This document shows positions 8,392 to 18,236 of a stretch of 64,000 bases of DNA, piece after piece. The stretch is taken from the NCBI RefSeq assembly GCF_015221875.1, contig NZ_JACYGY010000001.1, positions 434,001-498,000 on the forward strand, read 5' to 3'. The position numbers and the translations under genes are program-made. Every line of letters begins with the position of its first letter. Position 1 is the stretch's first letter. The notes below the pieces were generated by a model, which worked only from the letters and a program-made list of their open reading frames with translations, was not told the DNA's origin and ran no database searches. The stretch is from Dyadobacter subterraneus. GTDB lineage: Bacteria > Bacteroidota > Bacteroidia > Cytophagales > Spirosomataceae.

Positions 8392-11300
8392 CTATTTCTT
8401 TTTCTTAGCTTTTTTCTTTCCTGCTGCAACAGGCTCTTCCGTTACCTTCGATAAATCTTTAATACGGATATTTCTAAATTTGAGCGGAGCTCCATGTCCA
8501 AGGAATCCAAGATGTCCCATTGTGTTTTTCAACCCGGGGTGATCTCTGTGATCCGCTGTGCCATTTTTACTGGCTTCGGCAAGATCTCCTTCTGTGATCA
8601 CGGTACCATTCAAAGTAACCTTGATTTTTGATCCTTTTAAATAAACTTCTTCATAGTTCCATTCGCCAAGCGGTTTCAGATATCCACGTTTTGCAGGGAT
8701 AATACCATACGCAGAACCGTGGTATTGATATTCTTTCAAATCTTTATAAATGTCTGCATCATTATCAAGAATCTGGATTTCTGTTCCAACATAAGCAGCA
8801 TCACCTTCCATAGGCGTACGAACGCCCAGACCGTTATTTGCGCCAGGTGTAAGCTGAAATTCGAAACGGAAAATAAAGTCGCTGTATTCGTCTTTTGAAT
8901 AAAGATTTCCTTTTCCGCCACCATTTGGATTACAAACCATTTCACCATTCTGGCTGGTGTAGTCAATTGTATTTCCAACCCATTCATGCATATTCGTTCC
9001 GTCAAAAAGGATTTTATAACCTTCTTTTTTCTCTTCGTCAGAAAGCATGAAAGGTTCCGGACGAGGGATTTCACGAACATAAATATCACGGTAGTAAACT
9101 ACGTTTCCATGCGCCTGCAATTCCAGTTGCTCTTTTACAAAAATTGGCAATTTACGATCCCAGTAATTTTCAAGAATCACATTATCAACTACTTTTTCAC
9201 CATTCAATTCAACCGTAACACGGTCGCCGATCATGGTAATGTGGAAATTATTCCAGTCGCCGATGGCGTTGTCCGCAAGTTTTGTCGGATTTTTAGGATT
9301 TTTGTCATTGTTATACAATCCGCCAGAACCAACCTGAGCGCCAACATCAACACGGGAGGTATCCCAGATCTGAACCTGAGGCGTACCGCGAAGATAAATT
9401 CCTGCATCACCTTTTGATTCAATTTTCCAGTCAATATACATTTCAAAATCTCCATATTGTTTAACCGTACACAGATTATCGCCATGACCAGAGAAAACTA
9501 AATCACCGTCTTTCGCAGACCAGCCTGATTTCATAATCTCATCTGCTTTTTTCTGTTTCAAAGCCAAAGTATCAGCACTCATTTTGGCACGGGCAATCGG
9601 GTTTTCAACCAGACCTTTCCAGCCTGTAAGATCTTTTCCGTTGAATAAAGAAACAAAACCGTCGCCAGCCGGCATTTCTGCCAGATATTTGCGGATAGAT
9701 TCTTTTTGATATTCGCTATCCTGGCCTTTCAAAACCGAAGATGTTTTTGTCATCAGTTCCCGAACTTCTGCACCGCTGAAATTTTTGTTTGCCAATCCGA
9801 TATTCATCACCGCCTGAGCAGCAGCTTGCTGAACAGCGCCGGAATTGTCAAGATACTTTCCAGCCAAAAGCAAAGCGTTGAACGTTTTATATCTTGGTAA
9901 TTCCTTCAAGATCAATTCTTTCTGCGCATCCGTTTTTGCAATGTCAAGCGCATTGTGAAGCATCAAAACTTTGTTAACCGGCGTTTTTGGAGATTTTGTA
10001 ATTCCTGAAACATAACCGGTCAAAGCAAGATTGAAATCTTCTGCATCCGTTGATTTTTTTGCAATAGCCAAAAGCTCGTTCGCAGCACTTGCATCTGACC
10101 AGTTGGAAAGTGCAGAAATAGCCGCCTTTTTAGAAACTGCATCACCTACATTATAAGATGAAACAACCGAAGTCAAAGCTTTATTTCCACCGATACTGGC
10201 CAAAACTGCCAGGTAACGAGATTGTTTATCCGCCGGGGAAGCAGTGATTTGTTTCAAAATAAAATCACTCTGCGCCGAAGCATTTCCTGATCCTTTTACA
10301 CCGGTAATAATCGCATTTTGAACAGCGGTGACTTCATCAGCATTAGTTACGGAATTCAAAAGTGTAAATAACTGAGGCAGATCATTTGAAGTTGCCAGTG
10401 ATTTCAGCGCGTTAAATGCAGCTGTTTTAACTTCCGGATTAGTACTTGTAAGTTGTGCTGAAACCACACCCATTTTAGAACTGGCAGCTCTTGCAGCCAA
10501 AACATCAATGACCGCCGGTTGCGCCGTTGCTGGTAAAGTTGGTAAAGCCGTTGCAAGCTGATCCACAACTGAATTTCCTTTCAACGTCAAAAGTGTGTTT
10601 TTAACCGCTTTGATTTCGTCTGCATTACCTTTCTTCAGAATTGGAAGTAAAGCAGGAAGGCTGCTCTCGCCACCGATTTTTCCAGTTGCCCAAATAGCCG
10701 CCGTTTTAACTTTAGCATCTTTTGAAGCAAGAGATTTCGTAATGATTGGCAATGCATCTTTTGATTCAGCGCGACCCAGCATATAAATAATTTCAGCCTG
10801 AACTTCCGGCTTTGTCTTTTTTAAAGCATTTAACCAGGGAGTTGTTCCATCTGCCATTGTATATTTTTGTCCCAGTTTCAAAGCCGCAGCACGGTATTCA
10901 AGATCTGAACTATCCAAGGCTTTTACCAAAACAGGAACACTTTCGCGTTTTTTGCTGTCCGCATATATTTTCAAAGCAGAAGACCGTGCGTCCGTTTGTT
11001 TTGCATCAACCAAAGAATTAGTAAGCACCAAAGCTGCTTTTTCTGCAATCGGAGCGTTTCCGGTAAGAGATAAGCGCGACAAATAGTTCAAATAAGAAGC
11101 AGTTGAATTGGCTTCATCATAAAGATAATTTGCTTTCACAGCCGCCGCAGCCAGGATGGATTCCGAAGACGGGGAAGCGATTTCAGATAAAGCGAACAGG
11201 CTTACTTTACGTAAATTCAATTCCTCACTTGTCGCCGTTTTTTCAATAGCACCAGCTGCTTCTTTTACGCGGCTCATACCAAGTGCTTCTGTAATAGAAA

Positions 11301-11841
11301 TCTGAGCTTTGCCTTTTGCAGTTGTCAAAGCTTGTAAAAGTGCTTTCCCAGTACTTTCAGTACCAATTCTTGCCAATGTTCTTGCAGCAGGTCCTGACAA
11401 ATATTCGTCAGAAAGGTAAGTTGCCACAACCGGAACGGCTTCGTCTTTACCAATGGTTTGTAACTGATAAATCAAAAATTGCTTGCTTTCCGGCGACTGC
11501 ACTTTTGATAAAGCTTCCACATAAGCTTCGGCCGCATTTTTACGCCATGATTCTTTTCCGGCCTGAGATGAGTAATAAGTAAAACCTCCAAGCGCATACT
11601 GCGCCTTGGCATCATTTCCTTTGCCTGGTGCAACCAGCATCGATGCGATTTGAACCAATCCCGGTTTTCCAAGATCGGCCAGTTCGTCCATGCTTTTCTT
11701 TAATTGAGTTGCATTATCAGCCGGAAGCTGCGCTAGTAAATCGGCGATTCGGGTCGATAAAGTTCTGTTTTTATCCAATTGAGCCATTGCACCCGTATGA
11801 AGCATACAACAGGCAAGCAGCGCATATATAATTTTTTTCAT
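8392..11841 (-). CDS. Secreted HEAT-repeat protein with two DUF1080 (3-keto-disaccharide hydrolase) domains
   Basis: A 1149-residue exported protein (signal peptide ending near residue 20, ALLACCMLHTGAMAQ). Residues about 25-725 are Ala/Leu-rich helical HEAT-like repeats. Two DUF1080 domains follow, one starting at FVSLFNGKDLTGWKG (about 733) and one at YKILFDGTNMHEWVGN (about 943), each with the concanavalin-like motifs (GDAGIYLRG; NNGLGVRTP). DUF1080 proteins include 3-keto-glucoside hydrolases. The C-terminus is a poly-lysine tail. It lies 123 bases downstream of a Tat-exported Gfo/Idh/MocA oxidoreductase on the same strand, a pairing that suggests oxidation of a glycoside to a 3-keto form and its hydrolysis in the periplasm (inference). 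Confidence 0.85.
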   Translation of the reverse strand: MKKIIYALLACCMLHTGAMAQLDKNRTLSTRIADLLAQLPADNATQLKKSMDELADLGKPGLVQIASMLVAPGKGNDAKAQYALGGFTYYSSQAGKESWRKNAAEAYVEALSKVQSPESKQFLIYQLQTIGKDEAVPVVATYLSDEYLSGPAARTLARIGTESTGKALLQALTTAKGKAQISITEALGMSRVKEAAGAIEKTATSEELNLRKVSLFALSEIASPSSESILAAAAVKANYLYDEANSTASYLNYLSRLSLTGNAPIAEKAALVLTNSLVDAKQTDARSSALKIYADSKKRESVPVLVKALDSSDLEYRAAALKLGQKYTMADGTTPWLNALKKTKPEVQAEIIYMLGRAESKDALPIITKSLASKDAKVKTAAIWATGKIGGESSLPALLPILKKGNADEIKAVKNTLLTLKGNSVVDQLATALPTLPATAQPAVIDVLAARAASSKMGVVSAQLTSTNPEVKTAAFNALKSLATSNDLPQLFTLLNSVTNADEVTAVQNAIITGVKGSGNASAQSDFILKQITASPADKQSRYLAVLASIGGNKALTSVVSSYNVGDAVSKKAAISALSNWSDASAANELLAIAKKSTDAEDFNLALTGYVSGITKSPKTPVNKVLMLHNALDIAKTDAQKELILKELPRYKTFNALLLAGKYLDNSGAVQQAAAQAVMNIGLANKNFSGAEVRELMTKTSSVLKGQDSEYQKESIRKYLAEMPAGDGFVSLFNGKDLTGWKGLVENPIARAKMSADTLALKQKKADEIMKSGWSAKDGDLVFSGHGDNLCTVKQYGDFEMYIDWKIESKGDAGIYLRGTPQVQIWDTSRVDVGAQVGSGGLYNNDKNPKNPTKLADNAIGDWNNFHITMIGDRVTVELNGEKVVDNVILENYWDRKLPIFVKEQLELQAHGNVVYYRDIYVREIPRPEPFMLSDEEKKEGYKILFDGTNMHEWVGNTIDYTSQNGEMVCNPNGGGKGNLYSKDEYSDFIFRFEFQLTPGANNGLGVRTPMEGDAAYVGTEIQILDNDADIYKDLKEYQYHGSAYGIIPAKRGYLKPLGEWNYEEVYLKGSKIKVTLNGTVITEGDLAEASKNGTADHRDHPGLKNTMGHLGFLGHGAPLKFRNIRIKDLSKVTEEPVAAGKKKAKKKK

Positions 11842-11964
11842 GATCTGTTTTAAATGAATGAAACGGTTTTTGTATCGCTCTTTCCCAAAATATGAATAAA
11901 GATCAATACAGAAATTACTGTGTTAGTACGGCTTTAAACTACTTCCGGCGCCGCGGCTAAAAGT

Positions 11965-13239
11965 TTACATAGTCCATGGACCGCGCATGGGTTGGTCAAT
12001 GAGGCGATTCGCACCTTCATCGTCAATAAATTCCTGTTTTATAGGATCAAATTTCAGTGAGCGACCCAAGCGCAAAGCGATCAGTCCCATGTTAACTATG
12101 GTACAGGAACGGTGTCCGTTTTCTTCATTCAAAGCAAATTTCTGACGACTTTTAACGGCATCAACGAAATTGGTAACCTGTGGTTCCGGATCCGGGAAAG
12201 CAGCCAGTTTCTTTTCAAGATCCTGAATATCGGATTTAAAATTTGGATAAAGTTTTCCTTTTGGTCCTTCGATGTAAGCCACATTTTCATCTTTGCCTTC
12301 ACCATCCAGGATAATCTGGCATCCATCCGCATACGTGTATGTAATGCGTCTCCAGGTACCAACTGCTTCGGTATGCTGCTGCGGAGCATCCACTTCCACG
12401 CTTACCGGACTGGTATCATCTTTTCCAAGGAAATATTGAATTGGGTCAATATAATGCTGGCCCATATCCCCCAATCCGCCGCCATCATAATCCCAGTATC
12501 CACGGAATGTCTGATGCACACGGTGTTCGCTATATGGTTTGTAGGGAGCAGGGCCGAGCCACATGTCATAATCCAGTTCCGCCGGTACCGGCATGGGCTG
12601 ATTATCTGTTTTTCCCACCCAGTAAAATTTCCAGTCAAAGCCCGTATGTTTGCTCACGGTAACTTTCAAAGGCCATCCAAGCAACCCGCTCTGAACCAAT
12701 TTTTTAATTGGCTTTACGGTCGTTTTCATGCCATAGAAATTATCCTCAAAACGGAACCAGGTATTCAGACGGAAAATTCTTCCGTGCTGCTGAACTGCTT
12801 CCACCAAACGTTTTCCTTCACCGATCGTTCTTGTCATCGGTTTTTCACACCAGACATCTTTTCCGGCGCGGGCTGCATCAGCGGCAATGATTCCATGCCA
12901 GTGTGGAGGCGTTGCCACGTGCACAATATCGACTTCCGGTAATTGAATTAATTCACGATAGTCGGAAAAAGTCTTAACGCCTTTATCCACAAGATCTACC
13001 GCTTTTTGAAGATGGGTTTTATCAACATCACATAGGGCAACAACCTTGGTTCCGGCATACGGAATATGGCCGCGGCCCATGGAACCGACGCCCACAATTG
13101 CTTTTGTAAGCTGGTCGCTTGGTGCAATAAAACCTTTACCCAGTACGTGACGGGGCACAATTGAAAATGTGGCGAGCGTCGCCAGCGAACCTTTGATAAA
13201 GTTACGCCTGGACGAAGAAGTGCCTTTCTTTTCTTTCAT
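11965..13239 (-). CDS. Tat-exported Gfo/Idh/MocA family oxidoreductase
   Basis: A 424-residue NAD(P)-dependent dehydrogenase. The N-terminus carries a twin-arginine signal (SSRRNFIKGSLATLATF) so it is probably folded with its cofactor and moved to the periplasm. The Rossmann part has VGSMGRGH and VALCDVDKTH, followed by VHVATPPHWHG and the CEKPMTRT motif with the conserved Lys typical of the family; the C-terminal alpha/beta domain has DMGQHYIDPIQYFLG. Family members oxidise sugars, cyclitols or glycosides. Its neighbour (double DUF1080) makes 3-keto-sugar metabolism the likeliest role; the substrate cannot be read from sequence. Confidence 0.9.
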   Translation of the reverse strand: MKEKKGTSSSRRNFIKGSLATLATFSIVPRHVLGKGFIAPSDQLTKAIVGVGSMGRGHIPYAGTKVVALCDVDKTHLQKAVDLVDKGVKTFSDYRELIQLPEVDIVHVATPPHWHGIIAADAARAGKDVWCEKPMTRTIGEGKRLVEAVQQHGRIFRLNTWFRFEDNFYGMKTTVKPIKKLVQSGLLGWPLKVTVSKHTGFDWKFYWVGKTDNQPMPVPAELDYDMWLGPAPYKPYSEHRVHQTFRGYWDYDGGGLGDMGQHYIDPIQYFLGKDDTSPVSVEVDAPQQHTEAVGTWRRITYTYADGCQIILDGEGKDENVAYIEGPKGKLYPNFKSDIQDLEKKLAAFPDPEPQVTNFVDAVKSRQKFALNEENGHRSCTIVNMGLIALRLGRSLKFDPIKQEFIDDEGANRLIDQPMRGPWTM

Positions 13240-13454
13240 TAGTTAAGGGATAATTTAGGAATTGAAAAGTTTAGGATCGTAAATAATATTATTAAATACG
13301 TGTGAAATTATGACATTATTTATAATGGAACAAAAGGAGATGACTTATTCTAAGTTTTATTTCAGTTTAACTTCTTATGCCACAATAATTTGGTAAAATT
13401 AATTAACGGCAATTTTTCAAACTGTTGAAAGTTTATAGTACGGAATAATATAAA

Positions 13455-13482
13455 AGCTGCAATCCGGATATGAATTGCAGCT
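13455..13482 (-). terminator. Terminator of the aminopeptidase P gene
   Basis: Perfect 9-base stem AGCTGCAAT (13455-13463) with ATTGCAGCT (13474-13482), loop of 10, just past the stop codon of the minus-strand gene. Confidence 0.6.
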
Positions 13483-13512
13483 ATATAAAATGAATTTGCA
13501 AAAAGATCCAAC

Positions 13513-15153
13513 CTATTTTTTCAATTCCTCAGACAGATTATCCACAAAACTTTTTTGTGCCGCCACTTTTTCAACATCTTCTGTTTTTCTTGGTGCAGCG
13601 GAGGACAAGATTTCATATTTATCTTTTTTGATCAAAACATCATCTTCAATTCTTACCGCTATTCCCCACCATTTTTTATCACAATTGCTGCCCTCCGGAA
13701 TATAAATTCCAGGCTCTACGGTAATGATCATATTTTCAAGCAGCTTGTCATAAATGCCTTTGTCATGTACATCCAATCCAAGGAAATGTGAACAACCATG
13801 CGGGAAGTAGGTCCGGCTTTCCGATTCATCTTTCAAAATACCCAGTTTTACCAATCCTTTTGCTACCACATCACGGGCTGTTTTTTCAATTTCCTGAAAA
13901 GATGTTCCCTCTTTGCAAATTTTAAAAACCGCCTCCTGTGCGTCAATAACGATATCATAAATCTGTTTTTGTTCCGGAGTGAATTTGCCGTTTGAAGGAA
14001 AAGTTCTGGTGATATCAGCAGAATAGCCGTGGTATTCCGCGCCAATATCCATCAGTATCATTTTGTTATTCCCAACACTGGTTGCATTGTTTTCAATATA
14101 ATGCAGCACACAGCCATTGGCACCGGCTCCGGCGATAGACGGGTATCCGACATATTCAGCACCCAGTTTTTTATGAATAAATTCCTGAACTCCCTGCAAT
14201 TCAAGTTCCGACATATCAGGCTTAATCGCTTTCATAGCTTCCCGATGCGCCAGAGCAGATATTTCTACTGTTTTTCTCATCAAAACCAGTTCTTCGGCAG
14301 TTTTAATTTGTCTTAATTGTTTGGTGTAAAGACTGTAAAGCGCAGGATTATATTTCATTGCATCCATTTCTGCCAACAGCTTCGTCACTTCTGTTGAATC
14401 TTTTACCTGTATGATTTTGGTAACAAGCGAATTATTTTTGTACCGTTCGTTTTTGTCAGCCAACGCCTGGTAATAAGAAGTAAGTCTTGGGACAGAAGCT
14501 AGTAATTTAGGATATTGTCTAAGCGACATTAAATCGCCAAGTACTTCATCGTCAAAATCTTCCGGCATTGCCGTTTTCTTTTTGAATGTTTTTACCAAAT
14601 CGTAAATGTCATCCGACTGGTTAAGTTTATCAGCAATATCCTGTGGGAATTCAAAAATGATTTTATCAAATTTTGAAAGATCAGGTGCATAACGCCCGAA
14701 GTCTTCGGCATTATAAACATGGGAAAAACCTGCGGCTTTCACACCTTCAATACCAAGACGTTTTCCAGTCCATTGCTCTCTCTGCGCATCTTTTTTCTGA
14801 ACAAAAAACAATTCGTTGTAAGACCTATTGGCGGAATCTTTCTGGTTGTCTTTAAAAATCAGCAATACAGCATTCGGCTCGTTGTATCCGCTGAAATAAT
14901 ACAGATCAGGATTTGGGTGATATTTATAATCTACATCATTGGAAAAATTCCTGACCGGATAGGCGAAAATCGCCATTACTGAATTGGGAGGAAGCAATTG
15001 TCGGAGTGCTTCACGTCTTCCTTTGTGGAAATCCTTTGTAAGATAATCCGTGGGCACAGGAATTTGTGCGAAGCCGATTGTGGCCCAAAAGGATAAGAGC
15101 AAAGTGGCCAGTTTCGCTTTAATCAGAATATTTTTTGTTGAGATATCTTTCAA
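13513..15153 (-). CDS. Secreted Xaa-Pro aminopeptidase (aminopeptidase P, M24B)
   Basis: A 546-residue exopeptidase that removes N-terminal residues preceding proline. A signal peptide (LATLLLSFWATIGFAQ) ends near residue 29. The AMP_N domain (about 35-180) precedes the pita-bread domain with the dinuclear metal ligands: Asp pair in MDIGAEYHGYSADITRTFP (about 367 and 378), His in HGCSHFLGLDVHD (about 454), Glu in TVEPGIYIPEG (about 477) and Glu in VRIEDDV (about 498). All are present. The only suitable start is TTG at 15153. Probably monocistronic. Confidence 0.92.
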   Translation of the reverse strand: MKDISTKNILIKAKLATLLLSFWATIGFAQIPVPTDYLTKDFHKGRREALRQLLPPNSVMAIFAYPVRNFSNDVDYKYHPNPDLYYFSGYNEPNAVLLIFKDNQKDSANRSYNELFFVQKKDAQREQWTGKRLGIEGVKAAGFSHVYNAEDFGRYAPDLSKFDKIIFEFPQDIADKLNQSDDIYDLVKTFKKKTAMPEDFDDEVLGDLMSLRQYPKLLASVPRLTSYYQALADKNERYKNNSLVTKIIQVKDSTEVTKLLAEMDAMKYNPALYSLYTKQLRQIKTAEELVLMRKTVEISALAHREAMKAIKPDMSELELQGVQEFIHKKLGAEYVGYPSIAGAGANGCVLHYIENNATSVGNNKMILMDIGAEYHGYSADITRTFPSNGKFTPEQKQIYDIVIDAQEAVFKICKEGTSFQEIEKTARDVVAKGLVKLGILKDESESRTYFPHGCSHFLGLDVHDKGIYDKLLENMIITVEPGIYIPEGSNCDKKWWGIAVRIEDDVLIKKDKYEILSSAAPRKTEDVEKVAAQKSFVDNLSEELKK

Positions 15154-15321
15154 TTTTCGGGTATATTTATATTTAATGAATTGATTGCCAAATTATTATA
15201 TCAAACTTTTCACTCACAATGTTATATTAATCCGATATTTGACAGAATCGAAAGTACATAATTGTTTTCTTTTTTCATTTTTTATCGACTATCGGGTTGA
15301 TCACCAGCAACTTTATTCATT

Positions 15322-17142
15322 ATGGGAAATTTGAAATCAATCTCGGATATAGACTTTCACAATTTGATCAAACCTGAATATTTCCCGTCTCCGGATGCCT
15401 GGGAAGATCAGGTTTTATATTTTTTACTGCTCGATCGCTTTTCGGATAATAAAGAAAAAGGTTTTCTTGATAATGAGGGAAACATCATAGGCACCGGAAA
15501 TACTGCAAAATATTTGCCTGTGGATTTTGAAAATGCAATTCAAACAGATCCGGAAGCGGCAACATGGAGAGAAGCCGGACAAAAGTTTGTCGGAGGAAAT
15601 CTTGTTGGTTTGAAAAGTAAAATCGGTTATCTGAAACGGCTCGGAATTTCTGCGATCTGGATCAGTCCGGTCTTTAAACAAGTGGCATCGCAGGAAACTT
15701 ATCACGGTTATGGCATTCAGGATTTTCTGGATATTGAACCAAGATTTGGCACAACGCAGGACCTTATTGATGTGGTAAAAACAGCGCATGAACATGGAAT
15801 TTATGTAATCCTTGATATTATTTTAAATCACAGCGGTGATGTTTTTGGTTATATAAACGGTCAGCCGGATTATCAAAATGGTAAAACTTTCCCGGTAGAA
15901 GGATTTAGAAATGCTGCCGGAACTCCTGATTTACCGCTTGGTTTAGTTGGTGATGACAAATATCCGGATGCCGCGATTTGGCCAAAAGAACTGCAAACCG
16001 CTGACGCATTTACGCAAAAAGGAAAAATAATTCATTGGGATGATAGTCCGGAATTTCTGGAAGGTGATTTTGAAGTACTGAAAGATTTGCACCACGGCTC
16101 TGGTACTGTTGATAATTATAGTCCATCCGATACGCTGATTGCTTTAACCAAAGCATATAAATACTGGATCGCGCTAACCGATATTGATGGTTTCCGGATT
16201 GATACCGTAAAACATATGGATCCCGGTGCGACGAGATATTTTGCATCTGTGATCAAAGAATTTACAATGACGATTGGGAAGGAAAATTTTTACCTGATCG
16301 GAGAAATAACCGGTGGGCGCCAGAGAGCTTTTGATACTTTGGAAATTACCGGTTTAAATGCTGCGCTCGGTATTGATGATATTCCCGATAAAATGGAATA
16401 CCTGGTAAAAGGTTACCGGAATCCTGCTGATTATTTTAATCTTTTCAGAAACTCGGAACTTGTTCATAAAGAATCACATATCTGGTTCCGGAATAAAGTT
16501 GTGACACTTTTTGATGATCATGATCAGGTGAGGAAAGGTGATAATAAGGCACGTTTCTGTGCAAATGATTCCGGTGCTTTATCGCTTATCGCCGTTGTTG
16601 GTTTAAATCTTACTTCACTTGGTATTCCCTGCATTTATTATGGCACGGAACAAGGTTTTGACGGAAAAGGTGGAAATGATCGTTACATCAGGGAATCCAT
16701 GTTTGGTGGAGATTTTGGCGCTTTCCGGAGTAAGCATGCACATTTTTTCGATGAAGAAAATCCCAGGTTTCCTGAAATTGCTAAGATTGCAGCGATAAGA
16801 AAAGAACATTTTGCACTGAGAAGAGGCCGTCAATATTTAAGACAGATTTCTGGGAACGGAACAGAATTTGGATATCCTGTTTTAATGGGCGACCGGATGA
16901 CGACCATTGTGGCATGGTCAAGAATTTGTGATGAGGAAGAGATTTTGTGCGCATTTAATACCGATCAGGAAAATGAAACCATCGCTTACGTCACAATTGA
17001 CGAAAGTTTGCATGAAATCGATTCTAATCTGAAATGTTTATACGCTTCCGCCCCGAGTCCGGCCCAGGTTAATGTTGAAACAAGAAATGGCAAGGCTGTT
17101 CGCCTCACCATTCCTCCTGCCGGTTTTGTAATTTATGGTTGA
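15322..17142 (+). CDS. GH13 alpha-amylase-family glycosidase
   Basis: A 606-residue enzyme with the GH13 (beta/alpha)8 barrel. Conserved regions are in order: DIILNHSGDVF (region I), GFRIDTVKH with the nucleophile Asp near residue 293 (region II), YLIGEITGG with the acid/base Glu near 327 (region III), and LFDDHDQVRKGD with the transition-state Asp near 397 (region IV). A long insertion between strands 3 and 4 contains a proline-rich loop. No signal peptide, so it is predicted cytoplasmic and acts on imported or storage alpha-glucan. It stands alone between divergent and convergent genes. Confidence 0.92.
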   Translation: MGNLKSISDIDFHNLIKPEYFPSPDAWEDQVLYFLLLDRFSDNKEKGFLDNEGNIIGTGNTAKYLPVDFENAIQTDPEAATWREAGQKFVGGNLVGLKSKIGYLKRLGISAIWISPVFKQVASQETYHGYGIQDFLDIEPRFGTTQDLIDVVKTAHEHGIYVILDIILNHSGDVFGYINGQPDYQNGKTFPVEGFRNAAGTPDLPLGLVGDDKYPDAAIWPKELQTADAFTQKGKIIHWDDSPEFLEGDFEVLKDLHHGSGTVDNYSPSDTLIALTKAYKYWIALTDIDGFRIDTVKHMDPGATRYFASVIKEFTMTIGKENFYLIGEITGGRQRAFDTLEITGLNAALGIDDIPDKMEYLVKGYRNPADYFNLFRNSELVHKESHIWFRNKVVTLFDDHDQVRKGDNKARFCANDSGALSLIAVVGLNLTSLGIPCIYYGTEQGFDGKGGNDRYIRESMFGGDFGAFRSKHAHFFDEENPRFPEIAKIAAIRKEHFALRRGRQYLRQISGNGTEFGYPVLMGDRMTTIVAWSRICDEEEILCAFNTDQENETIAYVTIDESLHEIDSNLKCLYASAPSPAQVNVETRNGKAVRLTIPPAGFVIYG

Positions 17143-17152
17143 CCAAAGTCTT

Positions 17153-18160
17153 TCAATAAGTTAGTTTGAAAACTTTTGCCAGTGCCAGGGAAACATAATA
17201 GTAAGTTTTGTCGCCGGTTCTTTCCAAATCTGTTGGCATCATTAACCCACCTGCGATCGTAGTTCCGTCACCACTTTGAATTTGTCCTGTAAAAGGAACA
17301 AAATTCGGAGGTGTTGTTGTCAAAGAAAATTCGGCGAAAGAGACAACAAGTGGTTTATTCCCGGGTGTAAGAACAATGTCGACCAAAGTCGTAAATTTTT
17401 CTCCGTAAGGTTTTATAACTCCGCCTGTACTAACCTCTTTAATTGTAGCCAATCCCTTAATAAAAGGTCCCCCGCTAAGCGAAGTAACAAGGAATTTTGA
17501 TCCATCATAAACAATGCCGGTTGGTACAAAATCGATGGTGTCAGTTGGCGTGTAATAGGGATCAAACTCAGCAAAAATGCTAAGTGACTTATCAGCAGCA
17601 CGATGAACGATGGCATTAGCAGCTGCATCGGTAATATAGAGATCGCCTTCCGGCCCCCAGGTCATATTAAATAAATTAGATTCATTTTTAGGGATTTTAA
17701 ATTTGGAACCCAAAACAAATGCACCGATGGGTTCAGAAATCAATGTTGAGGCATCAATAGCAGGATCTGTTCCGGGTTTAAATTTGGAAACATCAGCAAT
17801 GAATAATTTCCCATCTGGCCCATGTAAAATGTAAAGCTTTCCGTCTTTATATGTTAAGTGAGTCAATCCGCTTGGTGCTTTTTCAGGACTGATAACGGAA
17901 TTAAAACCAATAATGCCAGGGTAAACTTTTCCATCGGGCGTAATCACAGAAATTTTGCCGGTTTTTCCCGAACCGTCTCCCTGCTCTGTTATCCACAAAT
18001 TATTATTTGCATCATGTGTAATTCCAAGTGGAGCGGCAAATCCGCCGGCAACTTCATCGGATTTAAATTGTGTCGGTTCCTGAAAAAAGTCGTGATCCGT
18101 ACAGCTTGCGACAACGAAGGCCAACAGAAATAAATTACGTAGAAATGGTAAGGTTTTCAT
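17153..18160 (-). CDS. ScyD/ScyE-family lipoprotein (beta-propeller)
   Basis: A 335-residue protein with a lipoprotein signal: hydrophobic stretch and lipobox VVASC (Cys near residue 20), so it is anchored to a membrane. The rest consists of propeller repeats with GITHDANNNLWITEQGDG, PSGLTHLTYKDGKLYIL and WGPEGDLYITDAAANAIV, which match the ScyD/ScyE group of secreted NHL-like proteins. Outside cyanobacteria this family has no established role. It lies 76 bases downstream of a cytochrome c gene on the same strand, which suggests a common transcript. Confidence 0.75.
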   Translation of the reverse strand: MKTLPFLRNLFLLAFVVASCTDHDFFQEPTQFKSDEVAGGFAAPLGITHDANNNLWITEQGDGSGKTGKISVITPDGKVYPGIIGFNSVISPEKAPSGLTHLTYKDGKLYILHGPDGKLFIADVSKFKPGTDPAIDASTLISEPIGAFVLGSKFKIPKNESNLFNMTWGPEGDLYITDAAANAIVHRAADKSLSIFAEFDPYYTPTDTIDFVPTGIVYDGSKFLVTSLSGGPFIKGLATIKEVSTGGVIKPYGEKFTTLVDIVLTPGNKPLVVSFAEFSLTTTPPNFVPFTGQIQSGDGTTIAGGLMMPTDLERTGDKTYYYVSLALAKVFKLTY

Positions 18161-18236
18161 AAGATTTCAACTTAAAGGTGATTTGTTGTAAAACAGTTAA
18201 TTAAGTTTATAATCAGGAGGGGTTGACAAAAGTGAT

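Noticed and set aside
12112..12942. 276-residue open frame on the plus strand inside the oxidoreductase gene
   Set aside because: Antisense to a well-supported gene; its composition (Phe, Ser, Ile-rich, no motif) is that of a shadow frame.
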